Part shown: positions 1 to 8,605 of the stretch, piece after piece
Layout of the letters: the number at the start of each line of letters is the position of its first letter
How positions within the stretch are numbered: position 1 is the stretch's first letter
NCBI GenBank assembly: GCA_030826885.1
Contig: JAUUDF010000046.1
Coordinates: forward strand, 1-45,525
Length of the DNA: 45,525 nucleotides
Direction: 5' to 3'
Origin: Sulfurovum sp.
Lineage (GTDB): Bacteria; Campylobacterota; Campylobacteria; Campylobacterales; Sulfurovaceae
Notes under the pieces: model-generated
Told to the model about the DNA's origin: nothing
Seen by the model: the letters and a program-made list of their open reading frames with translations, nothing else
Databases searched by the model: none
Translations under genes and position numbers: made by a program

Positions 1-111
1 GGAGTGTTCGCACAGTTGAAAAAACTAATGAAATTACATCAAGGAATGAGTAGAAGTTTGAAGACTAAAATGATAGACTATTATTTAATGAACTATAATA
101 ATAAGCTATAA
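1..111 (+). CDS. C-terminal fragment of a probable transposase (truncated by window edge)
   Basis: An open frame runs in from the left edge and stops at TAA 109-111, giving 36 residues that begin GVFAQLKKLMKLHQGMSRSL and end in NYNNKL. The pattern LK..L..H.G.S...K...I.YYL...N resembles the C-terminal tail of several DDE transposases, where the last catalytic Glu helix is followed by a basic segment. The family cannot be named from so little sequence. It is AT-richer than the genes to its right. Seen: the open frame and stop. Inferred: the transposase identity. It could instead be the tail of an unrelated basic protein. Confidence 0.35.
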   Translation, partial: GVFAQLKKLMKLHQGMSRSLKTKMIDYYLMNYNNKL

Positions 112-222
112 TTTAAGCGCCCGTTTTTTTCATTAGGCCAGATTTAGGGTACATTAATGGAGTCGCAGCATGACTAAAAGCAAATTATACTTATGATTTG
201 AATGGGGGATGACTGAAAGAAA

Positions 223-298
223 TGGTGGCCACGATTGGACTTGAACCAACGACCACTACCATGTCAAGGTAGTGCTCTACCAACTGAGCTACGCGACC
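223..298 (-). tRNA. tRNA-Val (anticodon GAC)
   Basis: The reverse complement folds as a standard cloverleaf. The acceptor stem GGTCGCG pairs with CGTGGCC using G-U pairs. The D arm is GCTC/GAGC, the anticodon stem CTACC/GGTAG encloses loop TTGACAT (anticodon GAC), and the T stem GTTGG/CCAAT encloses TTCAAGT. CCA is encoded (rc of 223-225). GAC reads valine GUC/GUU codons. Confidence 0.95.
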
Positions 299-317
299 AC
301 ATAATTTGTAGTTGGGA

Positions 318-323
318 ATTATA
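318..323 (-). promoter_or_regulatory. -10 element of tRNA-Val
   Basis: TATAAT on the minus strand lies about 20 bases upstream of the tRNA 5' end, which puts transcription start near 311. No -35 at a 16-18 base spacing stands out. This is usual for sigma-70 promoters of Campylobacterota. Confidence 0.55.
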
Positions 324-368
324 TACAAAGAAGCTTAAGAAAACTCTTAAGAGCACCTCTCAAACTTC

Positions 369-1007
369 CTATTTACCCTGACAGACCCAACTGCTCTCTT
401 TGCAGAGTCTGTCAAGGTAGCTCTGCGCATTAGTATTTCCGGCCTTGAGTGCCGCCATAAGGTTTTCATAGGCTTTCAGCTTGTCCGGCGTCATACCCTC
501 TCCCCATGCGTAGAGAATACCGAGGTTGAGTTTGGCGTTAGCATCTCCCATTTCGGAAGCTTTGCTAAAGTAGGAGAAGGCTCTGTTGACATCTTTTTTG
601 ACCCCTTCACCCTCCAGGTAGAGTGCGCCCAGATTATTGTACGCCTGCGCAATGCCGCTTTCCGCCGCTTTCTCATACCAGTAACGTGCCTTCTCTAGGG
701 CATGCGGGTCCTTTGCCGCCTGTACATGGTAGAGCCTGGCAAGGTTGTACGCCGCTGCGCCGATACCCTGTTTTGCCGCCGCTTCATACCACTGCATCGC
801 CTTGTTCACGTCGGGCTGTGCCCCCTGTCCCTTTTCATACATGAGTCCGACATTAAACTGCGCCTGGGCATCCCCGTTCTTTGCCAGCATGTAAAACCCG
901 TTGAGCGCTTCGATGTAGCTGCCGTTTTTATATGCCGTCATGGCATTGTCGAACTCTCCGCCCCACAAAGAAGCTGCCAGGAACAGTCCGATACATACTT
1001 TTCTCAT
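369..1007 (-). CDS. Exported Sel1-like repeat protein
   Basis: 212 residues. A short signal peptide (MRKVCIGLFLAASLWGGEF) is followed by about four Sel1-type repeats of roughly 36 residues (about 35-195), recognised by A.Y.LG.LY..GEGV.KD...A..Y and AQAQFNVGLMYEKGQG. Such repeats form an alpha-solenoid that scaffolds protein-protein contacts; in Helicobacter and Campylobacter many are secreted (Hcp family). Its ATG overlaps the dapF stop (ATGA), so it is the last gene of the L,D-transpeptidase-coaE-dapF operon. A periplasmic scaffold near peptidoglycan enzymes is inference. No catalytic motif is visible. Confidence 0.85.
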   Translation of the reverse strand: MRKVCIGLFLAASLWGGEFDNAMTAYKNGSYIEALNGFYMLAKNGDAQAQFNVGLMYEKGQGAQPDVNKAMQWYEAAAKQGIGAAAYNLARLYHVQAAKDPHALEKARYWYEKAAESGIAQAYNNLGALYLEGEGVKKDVNRAFSYFSKASEMGDANAKLNLGILYAWGEGMTPDKLKAYENLMAALKAGNTNAQSYLDRLCKESSWVCQGK

Positions 1008-1750
1008 ATGAGTGTCTCCGCAATGAATGTTTTGGTCACTTTGCCGCCGAAACGGTACACCCCGTCTTCATAACTGACGTAAAGCTCGTCGCCGCTTTTT
1101 GGGTGGACTTTAATCTGGTCTCCTACCCTGCCCTCTTCGTGGTTTCGAATGTAGCAGGCGACCATACCCGTGCCGCAGGCAAGCGTTTCATCTTCCACCC
1201 CGCGCTCATAGGTACGTACGTACATCGCATCCTCCGTTACCTTGCAGATGTTGACGTTGGCATTGTATTTCTGACGCAGACGGCGCATCTGATCAATATC
1301 GAAGGTCTCAATATCGTCACGTACGGCTACAAGATGCGGTACGCCCGAGTCGATCAGCCACCAGTTCTCCCCGTCCTCCTCAATGTCCCTTCGGATAATA
1401 CGCGGTGCGACCATATCGCTGACGACATAGACACCGTTGATGGTAGCGCGAATGACCCCCGCACCGGTAAGGAACTCTGCCTTCCCATCCTTGCTGATGC
1501 CTTTTTCATGGGCAAAGTGCGCTGCGGCACGGCTGGCATTGCCGCACATCGCAGCGTACGAACCGTCGGCATTGTAAAACTCCCACTCGAAGTCATACTC
1601 GGGGTGCGGCAGCAGTACCACCATGCCGTCAGCGCCGACACCGTTCTGACGATGGCAGAGTTTCTTCGCCAAAGCGCTCCTGTCGGCATGCTCCTGTGCA
1701 ATGAAAAAAATAAAATCATTGCCGTTGGCTGAATATTTGGTCACTGTCAT
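1004..1750 (-). CDS. dapF: Diaminopimelate epimerase
   Basis: 248 residues. It converts LL-diaminopimelate to meso-diaminopimelate, the cross-linking residue of peptidoglycan and the precursor of lysine, using two cysteines as acid and base. Both are present: Cys69 in YAAMCGNASR and Cys192 in ETLACGTGMVA. The N-terminal SANGNDF substrate motif is also present. Length is slightly short for the family (about 250-280). The ATG overlaps the coaE stop by four bases (ATGA), indicating translational coupling. An L,D-transpeptidase, which uses meso-DAP as acceptor, lies two genes upstream in the same operon. Confidence 0.95.
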   Translation of the reverse strand: MTVTKYSANGNDFIFFIAQEHADRSALAKKLCHRQNGVGADGMVVLLPHPEYDFEWEFYNADGSYAAMCGNASRAAAHFAHEKGISKDGKAEFLTGAGVIRATINGVYVVSDMVAPRIIRRDIEEDGENWWLIDSGVPHLVAVRDDIETFDIDQMRRLRQKYNANVNICKVTEDAMYVRTYERGVEDETLACGTGMVACYIRNHEEGRVGDQIKVHPKSGDELYVSYEDGVYRFGGKVTKTFIAETLI

Positions 1751-2340
1751 GAAAAATCCTTCACTATTGCCTCTTTTGCTTTTTCGTATTCTACCCTAAG
1801 TTGGGTTTTGTCTTTGCTGTTGTCAATGAGATAATCCGCCATATAGCGCTTCTCCTCAATGTCAATCTGCGCGGCAATGCGTTCAAGTACCGCTTCGCGT
1901 GTCAGTCCGTCACGCGCCATAGCCCGTTCTATCTGCCGGGCAACCGGCGTATAGACCACCAGACTCTTTGCGATAGGGTAACGTCCCCCCTCAAAAAAGA
2001 GTGGAATGTCAACGATGTAGGGGTGCTTTTTGGCATCTTCACTGACACTGAGCGCTTCGATACGTGCAAAAATAAGCGGATGCAGCAGCTTCTCCAGCCG
2101 CCTTCGCTCAAGCGGATTGGCAAAGACGTGTGCACCGAGACGTTTTCTGTCCACCTTCCCCGAAACAAGCATCTCATCTCCGAACATTTGCGCAACCTCG
2201 TCTGCCTGTTCATCGAGTATGGTATGGGCTATCTCGTCCGCATCGATGACGATGAAACCGTCCTCTTCGAACATGCGTGCTACCGAACTTTTGCCTGTCG
2301 CGATCCCTCCTGTCAGGGCAACAGCATATGTAAACGCCAT
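1747..2340 (-). CDS. coaE: Dephospho-CoA kinase
   Basis: 197 residues from ATG 2340. It phosphorylates the 3'-hydroxyl of dephospho-CoA, the last step of coenzyme A synthesis, in the cytosol. The P-loop is near the N-terminus (ALTGGIATGKSSVA), followed by an adenylate-kinase-like fold with VIDADEIAHTIL and IPLFFEGGRY. A GTG three codons upstream (2349) is possible, but AAAGGTGG lies just before ATG 2340, so I prefer the ATG. That start is two bases after the stop of the upstream transpeptidase gene, and the 3' end overlaps dapF. Confidence 0.93.
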   Translation of the reverse strand: MAFTYAVALTGGIATGKSSVARMFEEDGFIVIDADEIAHTILDEQADEVAQMFGDEMLVSGKVDRKRLGAHVFANPLERRRLEKLLHPLIFARIEALSVSEDAKKHPYIVDIPLFFEGGRYPIAKSLVVYTPVARQIERAMARDGLTREAVLERIAAQIDIEEKRYMADYLIDNSKDKTQLRVEYEKAKEAIVKDFS

Positions 2341-2342
2341 CT

Positions 2343-4013
2343 CTACCACCTTTTATAGGACTGAAGCTGCATACGGTCATAGTGGTAGACATCGTCTCTA
2401 AACTGCAGTTTTCCGTCATAGTCAACCCACGCAGTCAGGTAGATAATGTCGACCGGCACCCTCTCGCTAAGCTTCATATAGACATTTTTTTTGCCTTTTA
2501 GTATCTCTTGTGCTTTTTCAAGCTCTACACTTTTTTCAAATGAAGCAAAGGTCTTTAACAACTCCATCGGCTTCTCCAGACGGACACAGCCGTGGCTGAA
2601 GGCACGTTTGTCCCGCTTGAAGAGCGGTTTGGTAGGGGTATCGTGCATATAGACCGAAAAGCGGTTGGGAAAGAGGAACTTCACTTTTCCCAGTGCATTC
2701 TTATAGCCCGGAAGCTGGGCAAAACGGTAGGGTACTTTCTTGCTGTAGCGGTACTGTGCCCAATTCACCGATGCAGGGTCAACCTCTTTGGCATTCTTTC
2801 CCCATCCGGAGAAAATGACGATATTGTCTTTTTTGAGTGCATACGGATTGCGCAGCAGTTTGGGGATCATCTCTTTTTGGATAATGCTTTTGGGCACATT
2901 CCAGTACGGGTTGAGCACAATCATCTCCACCTCATCCGAGAAGATCGGGGTCGGATGGTTCGGTTTTCCGGTGATCACCTTCATTGTAAGGATCAGCTTC
3001 CCGTCCTCCTCAAAATAGAGCCTGAAAAACGGAATGCTAATGATAATGTGACGATGCGGCTGTCTGGGGTTGAGCCACTTGATGCGGTCAAGATTGAGCC
3101 GAATGGTCGTCACGCGATCCTCTACGGGAATGTTCAGCACACGCAGTGTCGCAGGCCCGACGACACCATCGGGCGTCAATCCGTTGCGTGCCTGAAAATG
3201 CTTAACCGCTTCCTGCAGGCAGCTGTCGTAACGGTCATCTTCACTGCTGCCGAAACATCCCGCATAATCTTCTGTTATACGGAGACGCTCACGCAGGCTG
3301 TAGACCCCCTCATCACGCATGCCGGGCTTGAGTGTTTTGCGTAGTACTACCCGTTTCCATCCTCCCTGAGCCTTCAGATGCATATAATGTATCAGTGATT
3401 TTTGCAGTGCCCTGTAGTGGTAGGCTGTAGGCACGGCATCTATCAACTGCTTTTTCAAACTGACACCGAGCAGTGCCTTCTCGACCATCCCGACAGCATC
3501 GACCTGCGGACGGTGCAGTTCCCATTCGGTGCTCACATCGTTGACAATGAGGTTGGCAATACGCGCCTGAAACGCACCCCAGTTGATACTGCCAAAATAG
3601 GCATAGTCCACATAGGCTTTGTAAAGCAGTGAAATGCGAAACTCCATTTCCATCTTTTTCAAAAAAGGACTGGGGGAAAGGTAGAGCTGTTGTGCCTCAT
3701 CGTACATCGCCCTTGCATCGATGTAGAGCTTGCTATGCACATCGAGCGTTTCATCCGCACGCATGACGGCAAAAAGATCTTTTGCAGCGGGAGAGAGCCC
3801 CTTTTCGTGCATCCATACCGGCAGGAAAAGTACCCGTTTGTAAAGCTTTTTCAGAAAACTTTTGGAGGGCTCGGATTTAAGCGAGTTGTAGATCACCTCC
3901 GTCGCATGCTCCTCATAGGCCAGTGTCTTTGCCTGAAGCACTACGCCTTGTGAAAGGAGCAACAGCATCATTGCCCCAAGCCATATGCGAAACTGTCGCC
4001 GATATTGCCGCAT
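2343..4013 (-). CDS. L,D-transpeptidase, YcbB/LdtD-like, with peptidoglycan-binding domain
   Basis: 556 residues. A signal peptide (LGAMMLLLLSQGVVLQA) is followed by an alpha-helical region, a peptidoglycan-binding domain (about 230-295, with GVVGPATLRVLN) and a YkuD catalytic domain (about 320-500). The active-site motif is HDTPTKPLF...AFSHGCVRLEKP, with catalytic Cys476. These periplasmic enzymes make 3-3 meso-DAP cross-links or attach proteins to the wall. It is first gene of the operon with coaE, dapF and the Sel1 protein. It is paralogous to the gene at 29907-31613, which has SSGCMRVEHP instead of SHGCVRLEKP. A role in cell shape is possible but not shown here. Confidence 0.92.
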   Translation of the reverse strand: MRQYRRQFRIWLGAMMLLLLSQGVVLQAKTLAYEEHATEVIYNSLKSEPSKSFLKKLYKRVLFLPVWMHEKGLSPAAKDLFAVMRADETLDVHSKLYIDARAMYDEAQQLYLSPSPFLKKMEMEFRISLLYKAYVDYAYFGSINWGAFQARIANLIVNDVSTEWELHRPQVDAVGMVEKALLGVSLKKQLIDAVPTAYHYRALQKSLIHYMHLKAQGGWKRVVLRKTLKPGMRDEGVYSLRERLRITEDYAGCFGSSEDDRYDSCLQEAVKHFQARNGLTPDGVVGPATLRVLNIPVEDRVTTIRLNLDRIKWLNPRQPHRHIIISIPFFRLYFEEDGKLILTMKVITGKPNHPTPIFSDEVEMIVLNPYWNVPKSIIQKEMIPKLLRNPYALKKDNIVIFSGWGKNAKEVDPASVNWAQYRYSKKVPYRFAQLPGYKNALGKVKFLFPNRFSVYMHDTPTKPLFKRDKRAFSHGCVRLEKPMELLKTFASFEKSVELEKAQEILKGKKNVYMKLSERVPVDIIYLTAWVDYDGKLQFRDDVYHYDRMQLQSYKRW

Positions 4014-4043
4014 GGTTCTGCCTTATACGATGAAATTGCAATA

Positions 4044-4049
4044 ATTATA
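4044..4049 (-). promoter_or_regulatory. -10 element of the L,D-transpeptidase/dapF operon
   Basis: TATAAT on the minus strand, about 30 bases upstream of ATG 4013, in the 71-base divergent gap with the Bat operon. A ribosome site AAGGCAG precedes the ATG. Confidence 0.5.
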
Positions 4050-4072
4050 TCGTAACCTAATAGCCAAAATGC

Positions 4073-4078
4073 TAAAAT
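4073..4078 (+). promoter_or_regulatory. -10 element of the Bat operon; start lacks a Shine-Dalgarno
   Basis: TAAAAT in the context GCTAAAATCT ends only six bases before ATG 4085. If used, transcription would begin at or next to the ATG, giving a leaderless mRNA. No Shine-Dalgarno sequence precedes this ATG, which fits. An upstream alternative is the TTGCAATAATTATAT segment around 4036-4050. Confidence 0.4.
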
Positions 4079-4084
4079 CTTTAT

Positions 4085-4990
4085 ATGCATTTTACATTCG
4101 GATCGCCCTGGTATTTTCTACTGTTGCCGCTGGCCCTGTGCTTCTTTTTTTGCAGAAAACAGCGCGATTCCTACTACTTTACCAAACCCGAATGGGCCGG
4201 CAGAGAGCACCCGTTCCTTGCTTTGCAGATCTGGCTGAAGGTACTCATTTTTACCCTGCTTGTCACCGCGCTGGCATCGCCCTTTGTCTACACGGACAGC
4301 GGCAGCCAAAGTAAAAAAGGCCGAGACCTCGTACTTGCACTCGATGCATCCGGTTCGATGGCACAAAGCGGTTTCGATGACAAAGAGCGTTTCCAAACCA
4401 AGTACGACACCACCCTTTCACTCGCAAAAGCATTCATCAAGGCACGCCACGATGACAACATGGGCATTGTCATCTTCGGTACCTTTGCCTACAGTGCCTC
4501 ACCGCTGACCTACGACCTCGATGCACTCTCTCAGATGCTGGAAATGACCAATGTAGGCATTGCAGGAGAGAGTACCGCCATCGGCGATGCGCTTTGGCAG
4601 TCCATGCGCACCCTCTCTTTCGGCAAGGCAACACAGAAGGCTATCATTCTTCTGACCGATGGCTACCACAATGCCGGTACGCACTCCCCCAAAGAGGCGG
4701 TGGCAAAAGCGAAGCAAGAGGGCATTCGCATCTACACCGTCGGCATTGGCAAACCATCGGACTACGACCGTGCCCTGCTTGAGACCATCGCCAAAGCCAC
4801 AGGTGGGAAAAGCTACGGTGCACTCAACACAGAAGACCTCAAAAGTGCATTTGACGACATTGCAGCACTCGAACCCTCTCTTATACGCGGGGAGAACTAC
4901 ATGAACAAACGGCTGCTGATCATCTGGCCCCTGTTTGCCGCGGCACTGCTGATTGGCTGGCTCATTGTCAGAGAGGAGAAAGAGACATGA
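4085..4990 (+). CDS. BatA-like von Willebrand factor A domain membrane protein
   Basis: 301 residues. N-terminal membrane helices (about 8-25 and 44-62), a vWA domain (about 78-270) and a C-terminal helix (about 276-295). The metal-ion adhesion site is intact: ALDASGSMAQ (DxSxS), GESTAIGDAL (Thr) and LLTDGYHNAG (Asp). This is the BatA layout of the Bacteroides aerotolerance family, where vWA proteins act with a MoxR ATPase and a DUF58 protein at the membrane. The molecular function is not settled; envelope stress and chaperone-like roles have been proposed. Its stop overlaps the next gene by four bases (ATGA). No Shine-Dalgarno sequence precedes the ATG. Confidence 0.88.
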   Translation: MHFTFGSPWYFLLLPLALCFFFCRKQRDSYYFTKPEWAGREHPFLALQIWLKVLIFTLLVTALASPFVYTDSGSQSKKGRDLVLALDASGSMAQSGFDDKERFQTKYDTTLSLAKAFIKARHDDNMGIVIFGTFAYSASPLTYDLDALSQMLEMTNVGIAGESTAIGDALWQSMRTLSFGKATQKAIILLTDGYHNAGTHSPKEAVAKAKQEGIRIYTVGIGKPSDYDRALLETIAKATGGKSYGALNTEDLKSAFDDIAALEPSLIRGENYMNKRLLIIWPLFAAALLIGWLIVREEKET

Positions 4991-6534
4991 CACTGCTCTA
5001 CCCGCAACTGCTCTGGCTTTTCATCCCTTTTGGTCTATTCTCGTACCGTCTGCGCCCACATACCCTGACACAGCGGGTACACCTGATCATCCTTGCGCTC
5101 ATCCTTCTTGCACTTGCACGCCCTGTCATTCCGCATGGCATGCAGGAGGAGAAGATAGCCGCCAAAGAGATTGTCATCGCGCTCGATCTCTCCTACTCCA
5201 TGCGTGCCGACGACATCAAACCCGACCGCTACCGATTTGCCAAAGAGACCATCGATGCGCTGCTCGAGCTTAATACAAAAGACAGCATCATGCTCGTTGG
5301 GTTCACGACCAATCCGCTGCTGCTCTCTCCGCCTACCACCGACCACGCACTCATCCAAATGGCTCTCGATGCGCTCGATCGGGACAACATACTCACAAAG
5401 GGCACCTCGCTTGCACACCTTTTCAAAACCATCGCCCGCATGCCCAAACACAAACGCCAGCTGCTGCTTATCACGGACGGTGGGGAGGAGCAACAGCTTT
5501 CCCCGCTTGTCAACATCCTCGCCACCACACCGGTGCAGCTGACCATCCTTGCCATGGGTACGAAAAAAGGCTCTACCATTCCCAAACCCGACGGCAGCCG
5601 TCTCAAAGACAAAGCGGGTCGTCTGGTCATCTCCCGCATCAACCCGATGCTTGCAGCGCTTGCCAAGACGACAGGGGGAAGCTACCTGACTGTACAGTCC
5701 ACGCCGCAGGCAACCGCCGAAGCCCTGATGGCGCAGCTTGACAAAACAGAGCAGCAGCCGACAACGGTAAACAAAAAACGCTACACCTATACCGAGCTCT
5801 ACCCTGTTGCGCTGCTGGTCGCCGTAGCGCTTTTCGTGATGCTTCACACCAGAGCATCCTCCTATCTTGTTATGCTGCTTGCTCTGACGGGCATTCAGGC
5901 ACAGGCATCACCGCTTGATCTGTTCAGACTTTCAAAAGGCTACCATGCCTACCGCGCAGGCGACTACAATACCAGCACAAGAGTACTGCAGCGTGTCGGG
6001 GAGGACTCTCTTCAAAAACGCTATGCACTCGCCTCTGGCTACTATAAACAGGGGGCCTACCGCAAGGCACTTGCGCTCTTCCGCTCCATCCACTCCTCAT
6101 CACCTGCAATCAAACAGAGACTCTTTTACAATATTGCCAACACCTATGCGCAGCTTAAATCGTACGATAAAGCAAGGATATACTATACTAAAGCATTACA
6201 ACTGGGTGAGGATGCCGATACCCGCTACAACCTTGCACGCATCCTCTTTTTAAATGAAGCGGCACAAAGCCGGCTCAAGACGCTTCCCAAACCCCAGAAT
6301 GCAGACGGCGCTGCGGCAAAAGCACAGGCAGGCGACACGCAAAAAGAGCACAACGATGATGCGCAACAGGGTTCCGGCGGAGGATCGGGCGGAGAGGGCA
6401 AAATGCACATCAAAGAGAAAACCAAAAAGCGCATCCTGCTCAAAGATGACGGCAGCAAGCCCAAACAGCCGTTAGGCTCAAAGGTCTATGAACTTATCAA
6501 CAAAGGATACATCCGTGAAACGAAGCCGTGGTAA
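4987..6534 (+). CDS. BatB-BatC fusion: von Willebrand A domain plus TPR
   Basis: 515 residues. An N-terminal helix, a vWA domain (about 55-240) with intact site residues (VIALDLSYSM, TKGTSLAHLF, LLITDGGEEQ), one or two membrane helices (about 265-305), then periplasmic TPR repeats (about 315-420: GYHAYRAGDYNTSTRVLQR, FYNIANTYAQLKSYDKARIY). It ends in a Gly/Ser-rich linker and a basic tail. In many bacteria the vWA part (BatB) and the TPR part (BatC) are separate genes; here they are one chain. It overlaps the previous gene (ATGA) and the next gene begins inside or close to its 3' end. Confidence 0.87.
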   Translation: MTLLYPQLLWLFIPFGLFSYRLRPHTLTQRVHLIILALILLALARPVIPHGMQEEKIAAKEIVIALDLSYSMRADDIKPDRYRFAKETIDALLELNTKDSIMLVGFTTNPLLLSPPTTDHALIQMALDALDRDNILTKGTSLAHLFKTIARMPKHKRQLLLITDGGEEQQLSPLVNILATTPVQLTILAMGTKKGSTIPKPDGSRLKDKAGRLVISRINPMLAALAKTTGGSYLTVQSTPQATAEALMAQLDKTEQQPTTVNKKRYTYTELYPVALLVAVALFVMLHTRASSYLVMLLALTGIQAQASPLDLFRLSKGYHAYRAGDYNTSTRVLQRVGEDSLQKRYALASGYYKQGAYRKALALFRSIHSSSPAIKQRLFYNIANTYAQLKSYDKARIYYTKALQLGEDADTRYNLARILFLNEAAQSRLKTLPKPQNADGAAAKAQAGDTQKEHNDDAQQGSGGGSGGEGKMHIKEKTKKRILLKDDGSKPKQPLGSKVYELINKGYIRETKPW

Positions 6535-7654
6535 TCTGCTGTTGATGCTCCTGCTGACACAGCTGCTTTTTGCGGAAGATTTCAGCTGGCATATTCATGC
6601 CGACAATGAAACACCCTACCAAAAAGAGGCGGTACTGCTCAAGGTCGACCTGAATCAGACCGACCCCACACCTGTTCTGCTGTTTCAGTTTCAGGTCAAT
6701 CCAGGTCCCGACTACCGCGTACACCAGATCTACGCCAGACATGACGACACCCTGCACCATACCGTGCATCACAACCTTTATGAAATCTACCCCCTGCGCA
6801 GCGGAGACATCAATGTCACCTTCACGCTCATCAAACGGGTGACAAACGACGAAAAGGTACGCTACTTCGCCTCCGGAGACAGGGACGATTTCAAAAAGCT
6901 CGATACCGACGACCATCCCGTCGCCCTGCCGCCGCTAAAACTCCATGTCAAGCCACTGCCCGAAGACACACAGCTTGTGGGAGACTTTAACCTGAGTTTT
7001 TCCTTGGGCAGTACCCATGCCAAAGCCTATGAACCCATTGCGTTCAGGGTCACCATTGAAGGAGATGGCTACCCTCCCGTGCTCAAAGAGATCATCCCTC
7101 CAAGCAAGGACTTTACCCTCTTTAGCGAAAAGCCCATCATCTCTACCACCCATTCGCAGCAGGGTACACACAACCGCATCATCTACCCCATGGCACTCTC
7201 GGCTACCCACTCTTTTACCCTGCCTCGTACTGAACTCAGGGCATTCAACCCCAAAACGGCACACAGTTATGTGCTACGCATTCCCTCGCAGCATATTACT
7301 GTCGATGAGGTACCTGTTGACACGCTGGTTGACAAGGTTGACACCCCCAAACCCTTACAGCCGGACTGGAACTGGATGTTCGATTATTTGGGCTACCTCA
7401 TCGCTTTTGGCGCCGGTTTTGCTACGGCATGGCTGTTTAAGTTTACACGTAAACACAAAAGCACGTACCGTGAAGATCCAATCATCGCCAAAATACAATC
7501 TAGCAAAGAGAAGAAGGCGCTGCTGACGCTGCTTATGGCGCACGATGCCCACAAATTCGCCCCGGTGATCACCAAACTCGAAAGCGATCTTTACGGCACC
7601 ACATCCCATACACTCACCTCACTCAAACAAGAGGCAAAGGAGCTACTTTCATGA
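6515..7654 (+). CDS. BatD-like membrane protein
   Basis: 379 residues from GTG 6515. An ATG at 6488 in the same frame would overlap the upstream gene by 47 bases. Starting at GTG 6515 (MKRSRGNLLLMLLLTQLLFAED) gives a clean signal peptide and has AAAGGA six bases upstream, so I prefer it. A beta-rich periplasmic region (about 20-280) is followed by one membrane helix (about YLGYLIAFGAGFATAWLF) and a cytoplasmic basic helical tail. This is the BatD arrangement. The gene overlaps the MoxR ATPase by four bases (ATGA). A partner role with the vWA proteins is inferred from gene order; there is no catalytic motif. Confidence 0.8.
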   Translation: MKRSRGNLLLMLLLTQLLFAEDFSWHIHADNETPYQKEAVLLKVDLNQTDPTPVLLFQFQVNPGPDYRVHQIYARHDDTLHHTVHHNLYEIYPLRSGDINVTFTLIKRVTNDEKVRYFASGDRDDFKKLDTDDHPVALPPLKLHVKPLPEDTQLVGDFNLSFSLGSTHAKAYEPIAFRVTIEGDGYPPVLKEIIPPSKDFTLFSEKPIISTTHSQQGTHNRIIYPMALSATHSFTLPRTELRAFNPKTAHSYVLRIPSQHITVDEVPVDTLVDKVDTPKPLQPDWNWMFDYLGYLIAFGAGFATAWLFKFTRKHKSTYREDPIIAKIQSSKEKKALLTLLMAHDAHKFAPVITKLESDLYGTTSHTLTSLKQEAKELLS

Positions 7655-8598
7655 CCACACCGATAGGACAACTCAAAACCGAACTTGCCAAAGCGGTCAT
7701 CGGACAGGAATCGATGATAGAGGGACTGCTCATAGGGCTGCTCAGCGACGGGCATATTCTCGTCGAAGGGGTACCCGGACTTGCCAAAACCACTACCATC
7801 AACGCCCTCGCCAAGGCACTCGGGCTGGACTTCAAACGTATCCAGTTCACTCCCGACCTGCTCCCCTCCGACATCATCGGCGCACAGATCTACAATCCGC
7901 AGGAGCATACCTTCAGTATTAAAAAAGGGCCGCTCTTTACCAACCTGCTGCTCGCTGACGAGATCAACCGTGCACCGGCGAAGGTTCAGTCTGCCCTGCT
8001 TGAGGTGATGCAGGAGCATCAGGTGACCATTGGCGATGAAACTTTCGCACTGGAACGCCCATTTCTGGTCATGGCAACACAGAACCCCATAGAGCAGGAG
8101 GGTGTCTATGCACTGCCCGAAGCGCAACTTGACCGTTTTATGATGAAACTGGTCGTCACCCACAACAGCGAAGAAGAAGAACTTGAAATCATGCGAAAAG
8201 GTGCGAAAAAATCCTTCGAAGAAGTAAAACAGGTCATGAACAAAGAGACCCTCTTTGCACTCCAACGCGCCCTTGACGAGATACATGTAGACCCTGAAGT
8301 GGAACACTACATCGTCCAGCTTGTTAGCGCCACCCGTGAACCGGAACGTTTTGGACTCGAGAATATCGCCTCCTCCATCATGTACGGTGTCAGCCCCCGT
8401 GCCTCCATCGACCTCTATAAAGCTGCACGTGCCAAAGCATTTCTGCGCGGCAACGACCATGTCACTCCCGCAGACATAGGCTATATCATTCACGATGTCC
8501 TCCGTCACCGTCTTGTACTCAGCTATGAAGCGAGAGCCAAAGGTATTAGTGCCGATGAGGTCATCACAAAGATCGTCGAAACGGTAGAAATACCGTAA
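7651..8598 (+). CDS. MoxR-family AAA+ ATPase
   Basis: 315 residues. AAA+ core with Walker A variant GVPGLAKTT, Walker B LLADEINRAP, sensor 1 MATQNPIEQEG and sensor 2 near GVSPRASIDLYKAARA, then a lid domain. MoxR ATPases are chaperone-like and usually work with vWA proteins encoded beside them, which is the case here (two vWA proteins upstream, DUF58 downstream). It overlaps the BatD gene by four bases. In many genomes the moxR gene is first in the cluster; here it is second to last. A long antisense frame across this gene is a codon-use artefact. Confidence 0.95.
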   Translation: MTTPIGQLKTELAKAVIGQESMIEGLLIGLLSDGHILVEGVPGLAKTTTINALAKALGLDFKRIQFTPDLLPSDIIGAQIYNPQEHTFSIKKGPLFTNLLLADEINRAPAKVQSALLEVMQEHQVTIGDETFALERPFLVMATQNPIEQEGVYALPEAQLDRFMMKLVVTHNSEEEELEIMRKGAKKSFEEVKQVMNKETLFALQRALDEIHVDPEVEHYIVQLVSATREPERFGLENIASSIMYGVSPRASIDLYKAARAKAFLRGNDHVTPADIGYIIHDVLRHRLVLSYEARAKGISADEVITKIVETVEIP

Positions 8599-8605
8599 AT
8601 AGGGT

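Noticed and set aside
932-1732. 266-codon plus-strand frame
   Set aside because: Lies entirely opposite dapF, which has both catalytic cysteines; composition is that of an antisense shadow.
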